Assembly (NCBI RefSeq): GCF_014384745.1
Contig: NZ_JACRSO010000001.1
Coordinates: 868,001-932,000 of the forward strand
DNA: 64,000 bases
Direction of reading: 5' to 3'
Source of the DNA: Luoshenia tenuis
GTDB taxonomy: Bacteria; Bacillota; Clostridia; Christensenellales; GCA-900066905
The position numbers were made by a program, and so were the translations under genes. Below are positions 28,301 through 34,703 of this stretch, in pieces (the first letter of the stretch is position 1; every line of letters starts with the position of its first letter). The notes under the pieces were generated by a model, which was given only the letters and a program-made list of their open reading frames with translations, did not search any database and had not been told where the DNA came from.

Positions 28301-31073
28301 TTTTCACGGTCACCTCGGTCTGCGCGTTTTCCGTAATGTCCAGCCCGCTGCCCGTGCCGGTGGCTACGCCGCCGTCCAGACCGCGGATCACTTCGATCTC
28401 CTGGAAATAGCCGGCCGGCACGCGGCTCTCTTTTACCCAGTACTTGCCCACCGGCAGCAGCCGCGAGGTACCCTTACCATTTGCGTCTACCGTCACGGTA
28501 TCCACCAGGTTTTGGGCCGCGCAGGCCGCATCATCAAAGATCTGGAACTCAGCCCCGCTTACGCCGTTGCCGGTGCGCGCATCCACTTTGTGGAACACAA
28601 ACTGGCCATATACCGTGGCGTTATCCACCGTCAGCGTCAGGTTCTGGCCCGCGCTAAGGGTAAAGGCTACCCGCCCGGTGATCGGCGTATACTCGCCCGG
28701 CACGGTAGAGGCTACCTCCTCATACCAGTACGTGCCCGCGGGCAGGTCTACAAAGGGGGTGTTGGGGTTGCCGGTAGCGTCTATCGAGGAGACGATATCC
28801 GCATCCAGCACCTTGTTACCGCCCGTCTGCGCGTCGTAAATCTCAAAGTGCACGCCGGCTAGGCCAGTCTTGTACAGCCCGCTGCCCAGCACGCCATATT
28901 TATAGATCGCCAGGTGCGCATATTCTTCGTTGTATGCGGAAATGGCGGCAGTGCTATTTTTCTGCACCGTTACATCGTACCAGGTATCGTCCAGCAGATA
29001 GCCCTCGGGCGCCTGGCTCTCCTGCAGAAAATACTTGCCCTGTTCCAGCGCTTCAGAAGTATAGGTTCCATCGGCCCCGATCGTGATCTCGGTATACTTC
29101 GCCGCATCGTCCACATCGTCTATCGGCGGCTGGGTCAGCGCCGCATCGTACGGGCCGTACAGCCGGAACTTCGCCCCGCCGAGCTTTTTGCCATGGTCGT
29201 TTGCATCCAGCTTGGTCAGGGTAAATTTACCCTTTTCCGATACGTTCAGGAATACCGAGGGCATATCGCCCGTGGCGCCCTGATCCGTCGCCGGCCGGTT
29301 GACCGTGTTGCCCGTAACGGTCAATTCCTTCACGGCATCCGATAAGCCATATTCCCCGGCATGGCTGCCCAGGCCGGTTTCCGTCAGTTCATAATCGCCT
29401 GCCATCACGGCGTCAAAGCGCACATACCCTTGCGCATCCGAAGTAGCCGTCACACTCGCGCCAGTGGTCTTATTGCGCAGGGTAAAGGTCACCCCATCCA
29501 GCGGTGCGGTATCGGTGCCGCCCGCGCCCATGCCGATCTTCCAAAACTCAACGATGCCCATTCCATCCGGCGTGGCTTCGTTGGTAAGAAGGACCTGATC
29601 CTTGGGCGTATTGTCCTCGCCGTAGATCACCTTGCCGTTGGTTTGGATCGTCACTTTGGTCACCGCGCTTGTAGGCGCGGCAAACCCTTCAGGAACGATC
29701 TCTTCCTTAACAAAATAAGTGCCATAGCGCAGGTTGCTAAAGGTAACCATGCCCGCGTCATCCGTCTCCACGTTTTTGATCAGCTCCGTGGCGATGGTAT
29801 CCCCGTTGATGTCCGTCGCCGGGATCGTGCAATCCTCATTCATATACAGGGAGAAGGCCGCGCGAGAATAGCCCTTTGCTACAGCCGCCCCATCCAAGGC
29901 AAACGTCAGGTCTCCGATCTTCAGCTGTTTTTTGATCTTTAGGCTCTGCGCCTGAGTGGGCGGCTCTTTTTCGCCCAGCTCGATGGTCGCATCAGCGTTT
30001 TTGGTAATAATGTTCGCGTCCGTTTCCAGGCTGTATTCCAACTTTGCCGTGTTGGTCAGTTTTTCCTTGACCAGCGGAATGTTGGAAGGTTTATAGTAGG
30101 GGGAACGCGGATAGCTTACCTTGACATAATAGTCGCTGTCTAGCGACGCGTTCAGCGGCACGTTATAGGTTTCGCCCTCCACCTGCTGGGTGAATTTAGA
30201 ATAGGTAGTAATGGCAATCGTCGCTAGCGACCCATCATCATTGGCCGTGGTGGTGTAGTCCTCTCCCTGCGTCAGCAGCTTGCCATCCTTGTCGCGTATC
30301 TCGATCAACGTGGCCCCGCCATTATCCAGGTAATTGGTAGGCAGGGTATCGGTCAGCACATAGTGGTCCAGCTCCAAGCGGCCAAAGCGGTTCCAGTCCC
30401 CCGCCAGTTTGGCCGAGAGCTTGTAGGTTACCTCATAAGTGTCGCTCGCCTCGTTGGGGGTGGGGCCCGCCGTCACTTCCTTGGTGACGTTCCACTCGTC
30501 CGATGCGGTGTTTTTGATGTTGACCGTATTGGACTCCACGCCGATATCCTGATTGGGCTGGCCCTCAACCGGATAGGTCCCGCCCATGGTCGCCTGGAAG
30601 CTGACCTGCTTATCGTTGGGGGTGACCATGTTGGTAAACCGGCAGGCGATGGAGATCGTCCCCGCCGCGCCGGAGTTCAGGTCCGGATTGAGGATGAAGG
30701 CGACATGGTGGTTCGGCGTAGTCCCTTCCACCACATCCGCCACGATATTGCTGGAGCGGAAGCCCACATACTCCACCCCATCGGGTATCGGGATGGTGAT
30801 AAGCGGATTCTCATACGTCCCGCCCGAGCTGTTGGGCGCGATGTTGTAAGCCACCTGGACGTAAAAAGTCTCGCCGGCCGGCACGCTGTCGATCGCCGAG
30901 CCCGCCTCAGCAGCGTTCAGGACCTTAGCGGTCAGGCTGATATTGGCAGACGGCTCCGCCCAGGCTACCGTATCCAGCTGCAGCCCCGGGATCGCCATCG
31001 CAATGACCAACAGCCACGCGATCCATTTCCTTCTCCACTGATTTGCATTGCGCATGAATCTTCTATTCCTCAT
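19302..31073 (-). CDS. Giant cell-wall adhesin with SpaA-like and SdrD B-like repeats
   Basis: A 3923-residue secreted protein in one uninterrupted frame. Signal peptide: about residues 15-39 (WIAWLLVIAMAIPG, cut after AWA). Residues 40-373 form two beta domains. About 20 SpaA/Cna-B-type repeats follow (374-2540), most with Lys in the first strand (TLTKLD, LVISKTG, KVVKVD), the E-box (YxLxETxAPxGY-like: YFLQESQAPEGY, YVIHEVSAPDGY) and a final Asn, the residues that make intramolecular isopeptide bonds. Residues 2541-3190 are beta-rich domains like DUF11. Five SdrD B-type Ca-binding domains (3194-3870) each open with G(S/N)xGDYVWxDxNxxGxQD. The tail has IQTGDGSMP, a hydrophobic segment and KKKEERGE, a clostridial-type sortase signal. 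GGGAGG lies 8 bases before the ATG. Confidence 0.93.
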   Translation of the reverse strand: MRNRRFMRNANQWRRKWIAWLLVIAMAIPGLQLDTVAWAEPSANISLTAKVLNAAEAGSAIDSVPAGETFYVQVAYNIAPNSSGGTYENPLITIPIPDGVEYVGFRSSNIVADVVEGTTPNHHVAFILNPDLNSGAAGTISIACRFTNMVTPNDKQVSFQATMGGTYPVEGQPNQDIGVESNTVNIKNTASDEWNVTKEVTAGPTPNEASDTYEVTYKLSAKLAGDWNRFGRLELDHYVLTDTLPTNYLDNGGATLIEIRDKDGKLLTQGEDYTTTANDDGSLATIAITTYSKFTQQVEGETYNVPLNASLDSDYYVKVSYPRSPYYKPSNIPLVKEKLTNTAKLEYSLETDANIITKNADATIELGEKEPPTQAQSLKIKKQLKIGDLTFALDGAAVAKGYSRAAFSLYMNEDCTIPATDINGDTIATELIKNVETDDAGMVTFSNLRYGTYFVKEEIVPEGFAAPTSAVTKVTIQTNGKVIYGEDNTPKDQVLLTNEATPDGMGIVEFWKIGMGAGGTDTAPLDGVTFTLRNKTTGASVTATSDAQGYVRFDAVMAGDYELTETGLGSHAGEYGLSDAVKELTVTGNTVNRPATDQGATGDMPSVFLNVSEKGKFTLTKLDANDHGKKLGGAKFRLYGPYDAALTQPPIDDVDDAAKYTEITIGADGTYTSEALEQGKYFLQESQAPEGYLLDDTWYDVTVQKNSTAAISAYNEEYAHLAIYKYGVLGSGLYKTGLAGVHFEIYDAQTGGNKVLDADIVSSIDATGNPNTPFVDLPAGTYWYEEVASTVPGEYTPITGRVAFTLSAGQNLTLTVDNATVYGQFVFHKVDARTGNGVSGAEFQIFDDAACAAQNLVDTVTVDANGKGTSRLLPVGKYWVKESRVPAGYFQEIEVIRGLDGGVATGTGSGLDITENAQTEVTVKNDPAVSVRITKKDEASNASGQDILIDGATFKLYATEADAQDDRNALATRTTDQGGVLVFDGLKPGETYYYKETAVPAGYILDSSIHAIQAPTTTEAAIKDITVTNAHDATLVISKTGQMDQQNTNLAGAVFHLYPRLSTNAAQDKQDAGAFDIQTIATQTGGTGKMEHVIPGDYWLEEVTAPDGYDLPDQPVQAITVASGENTAGYAANVHAIVNVAGKGKVSIQKIDSHTRTGLTATFDIYPKNPDGSYAAQPVGQIKTSAANNGIGVSGWLEPGTYGLKEISVTGDYVMEPDYQDVVIVAGETAHLDAPLTIENQPMGKILIKKFAKWSLTPAGGAQEDVRFTLGGAKFEIYHKTGTFAADAAGGKDSPNFVQELTTSTENGQALSQALAPGEYWVVETAAPEHYELPSPNEPVAITVGADGATVEHSFDNTPERGRIKIYKRELGSEALLDGANFELYVEDAAGTAYTIDGQTKYLTRVDTGDIQTGTVVGETGTALTIELDPDKTYYLRELEGSPLMQDGYEMVTEWTGPIQVTAATIEPVTVYNYKPVTPPGIKVDQAGKGLEGVWIAVFESVTDAENMQAYLANHTITDADMASADYRANLEATYNIASMARSDKNGSFAFRDLVPTYTYYALEITTLPNYVRDADYHVVTVSDTGDTFTSELRIVNKAYRQILVRKVTQLSGVTYNLNGVEFSIYKAEPTGVAGEYTRGEFVTKGFTGTGGAAEGYYKSILLPPGTYIVVETAVPDGFQLDATEHVVTLEATGDNETLADNPINNITSYGRFALKKVDRDAPGTKLNATFLVEKVGDDTFEPFTFSTDKTKDYYLSELLPAGTYRITEQSVQAGYTNAQAVREITIEGGKITDASGVRSDTVDADHPIDPIAIANAKQGSLEIEKYGVWQGGREGYLNGVTFRLYKNVTGDAAQDCTGDDYRQVTTAGNVKSTISNLDEDDYWLKEYSVGNNGAYAANLAPIPVRITAGQTTRLTGDAAVENTTTYGKLKVVKVDANDETVKLQGAKFEIYDNANGTGTKYDTLETNAQGEDTSVLLDPAKTYYLKEVKTPDGYMLTDGEFIGPFSVTANGLATYTVENDKIQTVEVYKYYQDAGKHAVQGAKFQLYASREDALAGANPLFSEDKTTNASGIVSFTGLRPETDYYLVERQPAEGYVANPAPVLVRTDNSASKRVEIENIPQGKIKIEKLAQWVDSENADVAVPVEGAVFDIYKWNGDLATGSRGEKLDMTITTDAQGYGLSGWLDPGNYELVESTVPTGFDLDPTHPNSYKVSVAAGEIDQAYVGQDQAIYNVPNRGRFTLEKRITGTETPVSGAVFNLYKESAQPGAAGQYELYDPQNPTFEVDGSYTSGMLPPGNYMVEEVSAPDGYTIVAPSRYEFSIVSGTTVQFEVYNDAQGRIELTKRGDVQNGSPLLTGAKFQLYKDSVAPGNEEQDVKTTQNGVCAWENLDAGTYVIHEVSAPDGYKISQADQTIVIAAGQSQYLTYDAAVTNAADKGRVVISKVNSLDQPLTGAIFEVWSVDAHGDPVEKVDGPLTTQGGIAMSKLLPAAQSGTRYLVKEIQAPNGYTLDERFNPTSEWVTIYPLHVPAGEQNQVTFTNTPTTDIQGFTGIINKGITDTQADESLLMQPFATTFTLRDYANGENNVAMDDFTVTDNNVAMQYYESSDSSTPVDKTIAQGDYAFNSVRIYKASNAGGGSVSARVEYQTYSQLGTEEWTPLSATYTKNDLQNLADGRFEEVNLDSALPDGVKAMGVRVVYENVGAGFTAQGIDLDITFAQRQGDVTEHEIRRVTNQAKLSYTYSEYSATGTAVPRSVNRNSNVVTATIPLLEVAKTRVSLSNTPTGTMFFPGEPVEYTLRATNQSADTPFVDPIISMDLPGYTSLDQFYADGKTFTFTNSLGKVLTPRIAYEYEVPASRLDESTGQIVQMAGVTTTRVVFTFDDVELAPGESIEIKYQVYIAADKPSEVTQLLSPAYLSSAYRLPLSVENPTGVSFENYMGSLVENPELDEVVNDETGLEGQNQYVNANANITVHDNNVLNIYKYVKGPLNDDYLPAGQVASTYPGGDVDYKIRLYNGSTSPIKTARIIDILPFSGDSYALRNVDNVIGRSTDMPGQMILTGVDAPGATVYYSTADWSQDTRNAQTPSSELPMAYETATDWSGWTTTPPADLSQVTAIGIEITFPDGDLMEERDAYEIELHMQAPGFTGEQIEEYVGKLIANSAMGAVVRASNTGDTIDSEDRVENVEVLCNLDLPLGSIGDYVFLDNNRNGIQDEGDTFVADSPVTLHIKKVTVDGTTESTKTTATDAEGKYLFEDLPCNYLKAGAPQGSTDPKDYIGETYYTYRVEFTNPDTGYTVTERYKGEDRTIDSNIDENYFSEEITLKVTLDALGVLHGEDNDTIDAGFITASALGNRVWMDENRNGIQDPDEPGVNGVTVNLYRADEAGTVDPVIYRSTTTATIDGVAGTYWFENLLPGKYVVEFDITNLKNTQGIYEFAFTTPSQGVSDVDDSDAQFAADESDRIRQTEVIDLPVNTRDETWDAGLITYSALGGYCFDDRDYDDVQSIGIPLPGTVVTLYRVVDGFREDTPYRPQVTVGEDGRYFFDRLEEGQYQVHFDFPDDYRAVKAHMDLNDTQDSDVEMEITADLNQGYTPVIDLGYNTVDTTWDAGAYLLGSIGDYVWYDTNRDGIQDADELPVAGVPVILQQRQGSEDAWSFYEETQTDENGYYRFDGLKSGPDSGYSYRVIFGFDVNEALTITNAGDDPALDSDAIPIYLPGWGFATTVIDLGYGQSDMTWDAGIVTEKGSVGDFVWFDANKNGLQDEGEAGIEGIEVVLEYNPSENVLDEASWIVLGTTYTNGAGYYRFDDLDAGYYRVRFNIPEIYQVTTANAGDTEDAYMYDSDASRAGQDNAYYSRAFYLEQGGFDMTWDAGVYTPDTTVTTQGDGGGIQTGDGSMPAGYLALMLLSLIGICASIVQKKKEERGE

Positions 31074-31164
31074 TCCGTATTCCTCCCGTGCCTCGTGGAA
31101 CTTCTTACGCGCACCGCGTTCTACCTTTTCGCATAATCCGCCCTATTATCTTCATTCTGCTTTC

Positions 31165-31207
31165 ATTATAAAATCGCGCTGTCATAACAGCATCACATAT
31201 TATCACG
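31165..31207 (-). promoter_or_regulatory. Direct-repeat operator and promoter of the giant adhesin gene
   Basis: On the minus strand TGTGATG (31191-31197), four bases, TATGACA (31180-31186), nine bases, TATAAT (31165-31170). A further CGTGATA lies just upstream (31201-31207). No -35 hexamer is visible at the usual distance. Spacings are identical to those in front of the MucBP-like gene. Predicted start near 31158, leader about 85 bases. Confidence 0.6.
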
Positions 31208-31251
31208 CATTGGCTCATCTGCAATTTTTTGTGGGCATACGTGACGCTTAT

Positions 31252-32460
31252 TCAGCCCTCGATCTGCTTGACATCCCACAGGATGCGGATATCCTGCTGC
31301 TTGTTTTTCTGGTCGAATTTTTGCACGATGCGATTAATGGCGATCATACAGTTATTCTCATTTTGCGCCGAGAGGATGATCGAAAACTGGGTGGCGCTAA
31401 AACGGGTAAACACATCGTTCCGGCGCAGCTGATCAAAGATGATCTGCTTAAGCATCTCCATTTGTTGCTCCATCGTTTCGCTGGGCGCCGCGCTTGCGCG
31501 GCGGTCCTCCAACGTAAGCAGGATCAAAAAGCGGGCATTGCGCGCCCGGCGGATGGACCGGGCATTAAAGCGGTAAATGTTTTTGAACACTTCGTAGTTG
31601 CAATAAAATGAACCGGAGGGCTGCGCATCCTCCCGCAGCCGGTCCTCCAGGTTGCGTATGCTCACCTTATAATCGGGGATTACCTGTACGATACGCGTAT
31701 ATACGTCGTGCAGGGTGCCGGTAATATCCACGCCCAGCTTGCAATAAAAAAGATCCACCACATAGTAATAGTAATCCATCGCGCGCTGAAATTGCCCCAT
31801 CGCCAGCAGCGCCTCCAGGTAATATTCATGGATCTTTTCATACATCCGCTCCACTTTATTGACGCTGTCCACCAGATCCAGAATTTCCTCGAAGCGCTCG
31901 TGCGCCTTTAGATAGTCGCACACGCCCAGAATGCACTCCATATACTTGCGCTGGTAGTACATACTGGCAAAGGTCACCCACTCTTCATCCTGCATGTCGG
32001 ACAAAAAGTCGCCGGAGTAAACTGAAATGGCGTTTTTCAGATTCTCATACTTTTCATCTGCATCCTTAGCCGCCCCGGCCTTGCGATAATAATCGTCAAA
32101 TACGTCGATGTCAAGGACACAGGGGATCTCCGGATTCCAGGCATAGGTATTGCCTTTAAGCAAAATGCAGTCCACCTTCTGCTGGGGAAAGAACGGGGCA
32201 AAAGCCTGCCGCGCACGGTAGACCAGGTTGCGCAGCGCGCCGCCGGGGTTGCTGTTCTCTTCCGTCCACAGCGTTTCAAACAGCTTTTCCCTGGAAACCT
32301 CAATATTGCGGTTGGCCAGCAGATAGGCTACCAGCGTACTCAGCTGCTTGTTTTTCTTCTTGCCCGTTGGATATTCAAAGTGCTCATTGCTAACCGTAAA
32401 CTTTTCAAACATTTTGATCTGCAGCGGTTGGATATTTTTCAACAACAAACTCCCCCCCAT
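31252..32460 (-). CDS. SARP/BTAD-type transcriptional regulator with degenerate GGDEF-like domain
   Basis: A cytoplasmic regulator of up to 402 residues. Residues about 17-110 are a winged-helix domain of the OmpR/SARP type (SREKLFETLWTEE, GALRNLVYRARQAF). Residues 112-265 are a helical bacterial transcriptional activation (BTAD/TPR) domain (DIDVFDDYYRKAG, YSGDFLSDM, YYLEALLAMGQFQRAMDYY). Residues 305-400 resemble a GGDEF fold (RFLILLTLED, LRRNDVFTRF, FSIILSAQNENN), but the active-site GGDEF is replaced by SATQF, so it should not make c-di-GMP. It is transcribed toward the giant adhesin gene. The ATG at 32460 has no ribosome site; a TTG at 32442 sits 7 bases after GGGGGGGAG and may be the true start. 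Confidence 0.85.
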   Translation of the reverse strand: MGGSLLLKNIQPLQIKMFEKFTVSNEHFEYPTGKKKNKQLSTLVAYLLANRNIEVSREKLFETLWTEENSNPGGALRNLVYRARQAFAPFFPQQKVDCILLKGNTYAWNPEIPCVLDIDVFDDYYRKAGAAKDADEKYENLKNAISVYSGDFLSDMQDEEWVTFASMYYQRKYMECILGVCDYLKAHERFEEILDLVDSVNKVERMYEKIHEYYLEALLAMGQFQRAMDYYYYVVDLFYCKLGVDITGTLHDVYTRIVQVIPDYKVSIRNLEDRLREDAQPSGSFYCNYEVFKNIYRFNARSIRRARNARFLILLTLEDRRASAAPSETMEQQMEMLKQIIFDQLRRNDVFTRFSATQFSIILSAQNENNCMIAINRIVQKFDQKNKQQDIRILWDVKQIEG

Positions 32461-32538
32461 TTCATATTCGTAAGCTCAGTACAGTTTACGGGCATTGCCG
32501 CAAGACGCTGTAATATACGGTCAAAGGCCCGATATTTC

Positions 32539-32584
32539 CGTCACATATTAGGTTATTTTTAGTATATATCATAAATATGTGACG
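32539..32584 (-). promoter_or_regulatory. Inverted-repeat operator upstream of the BTAD regulator
   Basis: CGTCACATATT (32539-32549) and AATATGTGACG (32574-32584) are perfect inverted repeats separated by 24 AT-rich bases. The core TATGTGACG is the same heptamer family as in front of the giant adhesin and the MucBP-like gene, which suggests autoregulation by the same protein. Confidence 0.55.
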
Positions 32585-32726
32585 CACAACCCCATAGCCT
32601 TTTTTACCAATTTTTCTCTTCATGCCTATTTTAGATCTGCCTCAGCAACAGCGCATTTTTCCTGAACCATCATTGTCAGCAGTGGTTTCTACCTATATAT
32701 AATAAGGTATCCGCTCGTCAATAAAA

Positions 32727-32764
32727 AAGCCTCCCTTTTAGGCTCAATTACCTTTAAAGGGAGG
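32727..32764 (-). terminator. Terminator after the DUF6320 gene
   Basis: CCTCCCTTT (32730-32738) pairs with AAAGGGAGG (32756-32764); on the minus strand TTTTTTATT follows. Confidence 0.75.
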
Positions 32765-32773
32765 TTCTACTCA

Positions 32774-33436
32774 TCACAAATGCAATTTTTTATGGATCTC
32801 ACGGTACATGGCCTTCCAATTAAAAATCATCTGTAATAGGATCACGATCAGGCTGGCAGCCGCGCAGATCACCGACGGAATGATGACGCTCAGCACCCCG
32901 GTGAACAGAAAAACCAGGGGGATAACGCCCATCACCGCGCACAGGATCAGGCTGATAATATAGTCCCGGTCCGGCATATGCCGCACCCGGGAGAGGATGA
33001 TCACCGCCAGCATAGCCCCCGTGCACACACAAGGGAAAACGTAATCCAACGACCAGCCCCGCCATCCCGTCAGTCCGTCCCATAAAAGTGCCACAGCGGA
33101 GATCAGCACCAGCTGCCACACGATATTGTTCAGCAGCTTCGCCTTCTTAACGATGCCCACAACTGCCCACAGCCACCCGCACCCCAATCCCAGCGCGGCG
33201 AATAGCGACCACCAAATCTTGGCCGGCACCAACAGGTTGATGGCGACGCAGATGATCGCGGCCGTCAGCGCGGCGCCTGAAATGATTTGGATCAGCCTTT
33301 TGCTGTGGCTTTGATCCTGGGGCAAAATCGGATAATCCGTATATTCCTCCCCGTCGCCCGTAAGGCCGCCTCCGCAAAGCGGGCAGTATCTGCGGTTGCC
33401 CGCCACGCTAACGCGGCATGATTTACAGTAAAGCAT
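32774..33436 (-). CDS. DUF6320-type membrane protein with zinc ribbon
   Basis: A 220-residue protein. The N-terminus is a zinc ribbon (YCKSCRVSVAGNRRYCPLCG, two CxxC pairs at about residues 3-23). About six membrane segments fill residues 50-205, and a short basic tail faces the cytoplasm (KAMYREIHKKLHL). This matches proteins annotated DUF6320. The ATG at 33436 has GAGAGGA eight bases upstream and lies inside the end of the preceding gene, so translation is coupled. It is the third gene of an operon with a condensation/acyltransferase-like protein and an esterase. The role is unknown; a membrane partner of that enzyme pair is likely. Confidence 0.75.
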   Translation of the reverse strand: MLYCKSCRVSVAGNRRYCPLCGGGLTGDGEEYTDYPILPQDQSHSKRLIQIISGAALTAAIICVAINLLVPAKIWWSLFAALGLGCGWLWAVVGIVKKAKLLNNIVWQLVLISAVALLWDGLTGWRGWSLDYVFPCVCTGAMLAVIILSRVRHMPDRDYIISLILCAVMGVIPLVFLFTGVLSVIIPSVICAAASLIVILLQMIFNWKAMYREIHKKLHL

Positions 33437-33449
33437 TGTATTTTCCTCT

Positions 33450-34703
33450 CTAGTCGGGGGCATTGCTCTTCACTTCGATCTTGATCCCCATTTCCGAAAG
33501 CATCCTGAAAAAATTGCGCTGCACATCAGTCTCCGCATAACGGGAGCTAAAGCCAATGGACAGCACATCCCCGCAAGTACAAATGCAGGCCTGCAGTTTA
33601 GCAGTGCTGGCCAGCACCGTCATACTGTGCACAAAGGGTTCCAGCGCCTCTGGCAGCGTGACCCTGCCGATGTTGGATACCACCATCGTCTCCCCGCCGT
33701 CAGAGACCCTGCGGGCAATGCGCAGGCAAAGGTTTTTAAAGCTTAGCGGCGCAATCTTTGCAAATGGATTGCGTTCTACGGCCATATAGCTGCTGATCCT
33801 GCCGCGCAATCGCTCCTGCGTCAGCTCCCGCTGGAAGGCTGCCTTGAGCGATGCGAGTATCTCATCCAAATCCTCTTCCCCATCTTTGAACTGATAAGCG
33901 ACCCGAATATTTCCAAAAAAATTGCGGCTGGTCTCTGAGGGGAAGTACTGCCGCAGATTGACCGGTACCGTTATCACCACCGGCTTTTTTTCATTGTATA
34001 GCATCATCTCCCGGTGGATGGACAGCATCATCAATGCGCATAGAAAGACCGTCAGCGAGGTATGGTGGGCCTTTGCCAGCGCTAATACTGCCTGGCAGGG
34101 CATAAGCCCCTCTGTCACCCGAAGCATCTCGCCGGGCGTGCCGGTCAGCCGGTAGGCGCGTCGTGGCAGGCCGCTACTTTCCTTTTTGATGCGGCGGTAA
34201 TATTTTTTAAAGCTGTCCTCCTCGCGGGAAGAGGTCGGGGCCGGGGCCAGTCCATCCAAAAGTTCAGCGCCGATCTGGCTGGGGTGCATTTGAATAAGAT
34301 AGCAGCAGATCAGATAATTGAGAAACTGCATCGCGCCCGTACCGTCGGTCAAGGCGTGATAGACCTCCAGATTAATGCGGTTATGGTAGAAGCTCACATC
34401 AAACAACAGGTGCCGGCGGTTTCGGTAAAAAAGCTGTGCGCATACGCCGGTATTTTCCGCATGCACCTCAGGGTGCAGGTCGCTGGCTTCCAAATAGTAC
34501 CAAAAAAGCCCGTTGCGCATGATATATAAAAAATGCGGGAAGCGCTCCAGCGTCTTTTCCAGCGCCCGCTGAAGCGGCGCTTGCTGCACGTTCTCGTTCA
34601 ACTCACAGCTGAAGCGGAATACGCCCGTCACACGCGGGCTGCTGGTAGCGGGGAAGATCTTGCCGGCATTATCCAGTTTAAGCCAGCTGCCCGGCTGATT
34701 CAT
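33450..34703 (-). CDS. Condensation/alcohol-acyltransferase-like protein
   Basis: A 417-residue cytoplasmic protein of the chloramphenicol-acetyltransferase / NRPS condensation fold. The catalytic motif HxxxDG is present as YHALTDGTGAMQFLNYL near residue 125. The C-terminal half has VPVNLRQYFPSETSRNFFGN, a DFGWG-region-like VSNIGRVTLP, and LSIGFSSRYAETDVQRNFF, typical of PapA/alcohol acetyltransferase relatives. So it probably moves an acyl group to an alcohol or amine. The ATG at 34703 follows GGGAGG by 8 bases; it overlaps the esterase gene by 26 bases. There is no carrier-protein gene nearby, so a free CoA thioester is the likely donor (inference). Confidence 0.8.
   Translation of the reverse strand: MNQPGSWLKLDNAGKIFPATSSPRVTGVFRFSCELNENVQQAPLQRALEKTLERFPHFLYIMRNGLFWYYLEASDLHPEVHAENTGVCAQLFYRNRRHLLFDVSFYHNRINLEVYHALTDGTGAMQFLNYLICCYLIQMHPSQIGAELLDGLAPAPTSSREEDSFKKYYRRIKKESSGLPRRAYRLTGTPGEMLRVTEGLMPCQAVLALAKAHHTSLTVFLCALMMLSIHREMMLYNEKKPVVITVPVNLRQYFPSETSRNFFGNIRVAYQFKDGEEDLDEILASLKAAFQRELTQERLRGRISSYMAVERNPFAKIAPLSFKNLCLRIARRVSDGGETMVVSNIGRVTLPEALEPFVHSMTVLASTAKLQACICTCGDVLSIGFSSRYAETDVQRNFFRMLSEMGIKIEVKSNAPD

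Larger units (their letters stand above)
32461..32773. other. Intergenic region upstream of the BTAD regulator
   Basis: AT-rich stretch with a likely -10 (TATATT at 32512-32517, minus strand) and a perfect 11-bp inverted repeat (separate entry). On its right it carries the terminator of the next operon. No small gene is supported. Confidence 0.6.
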
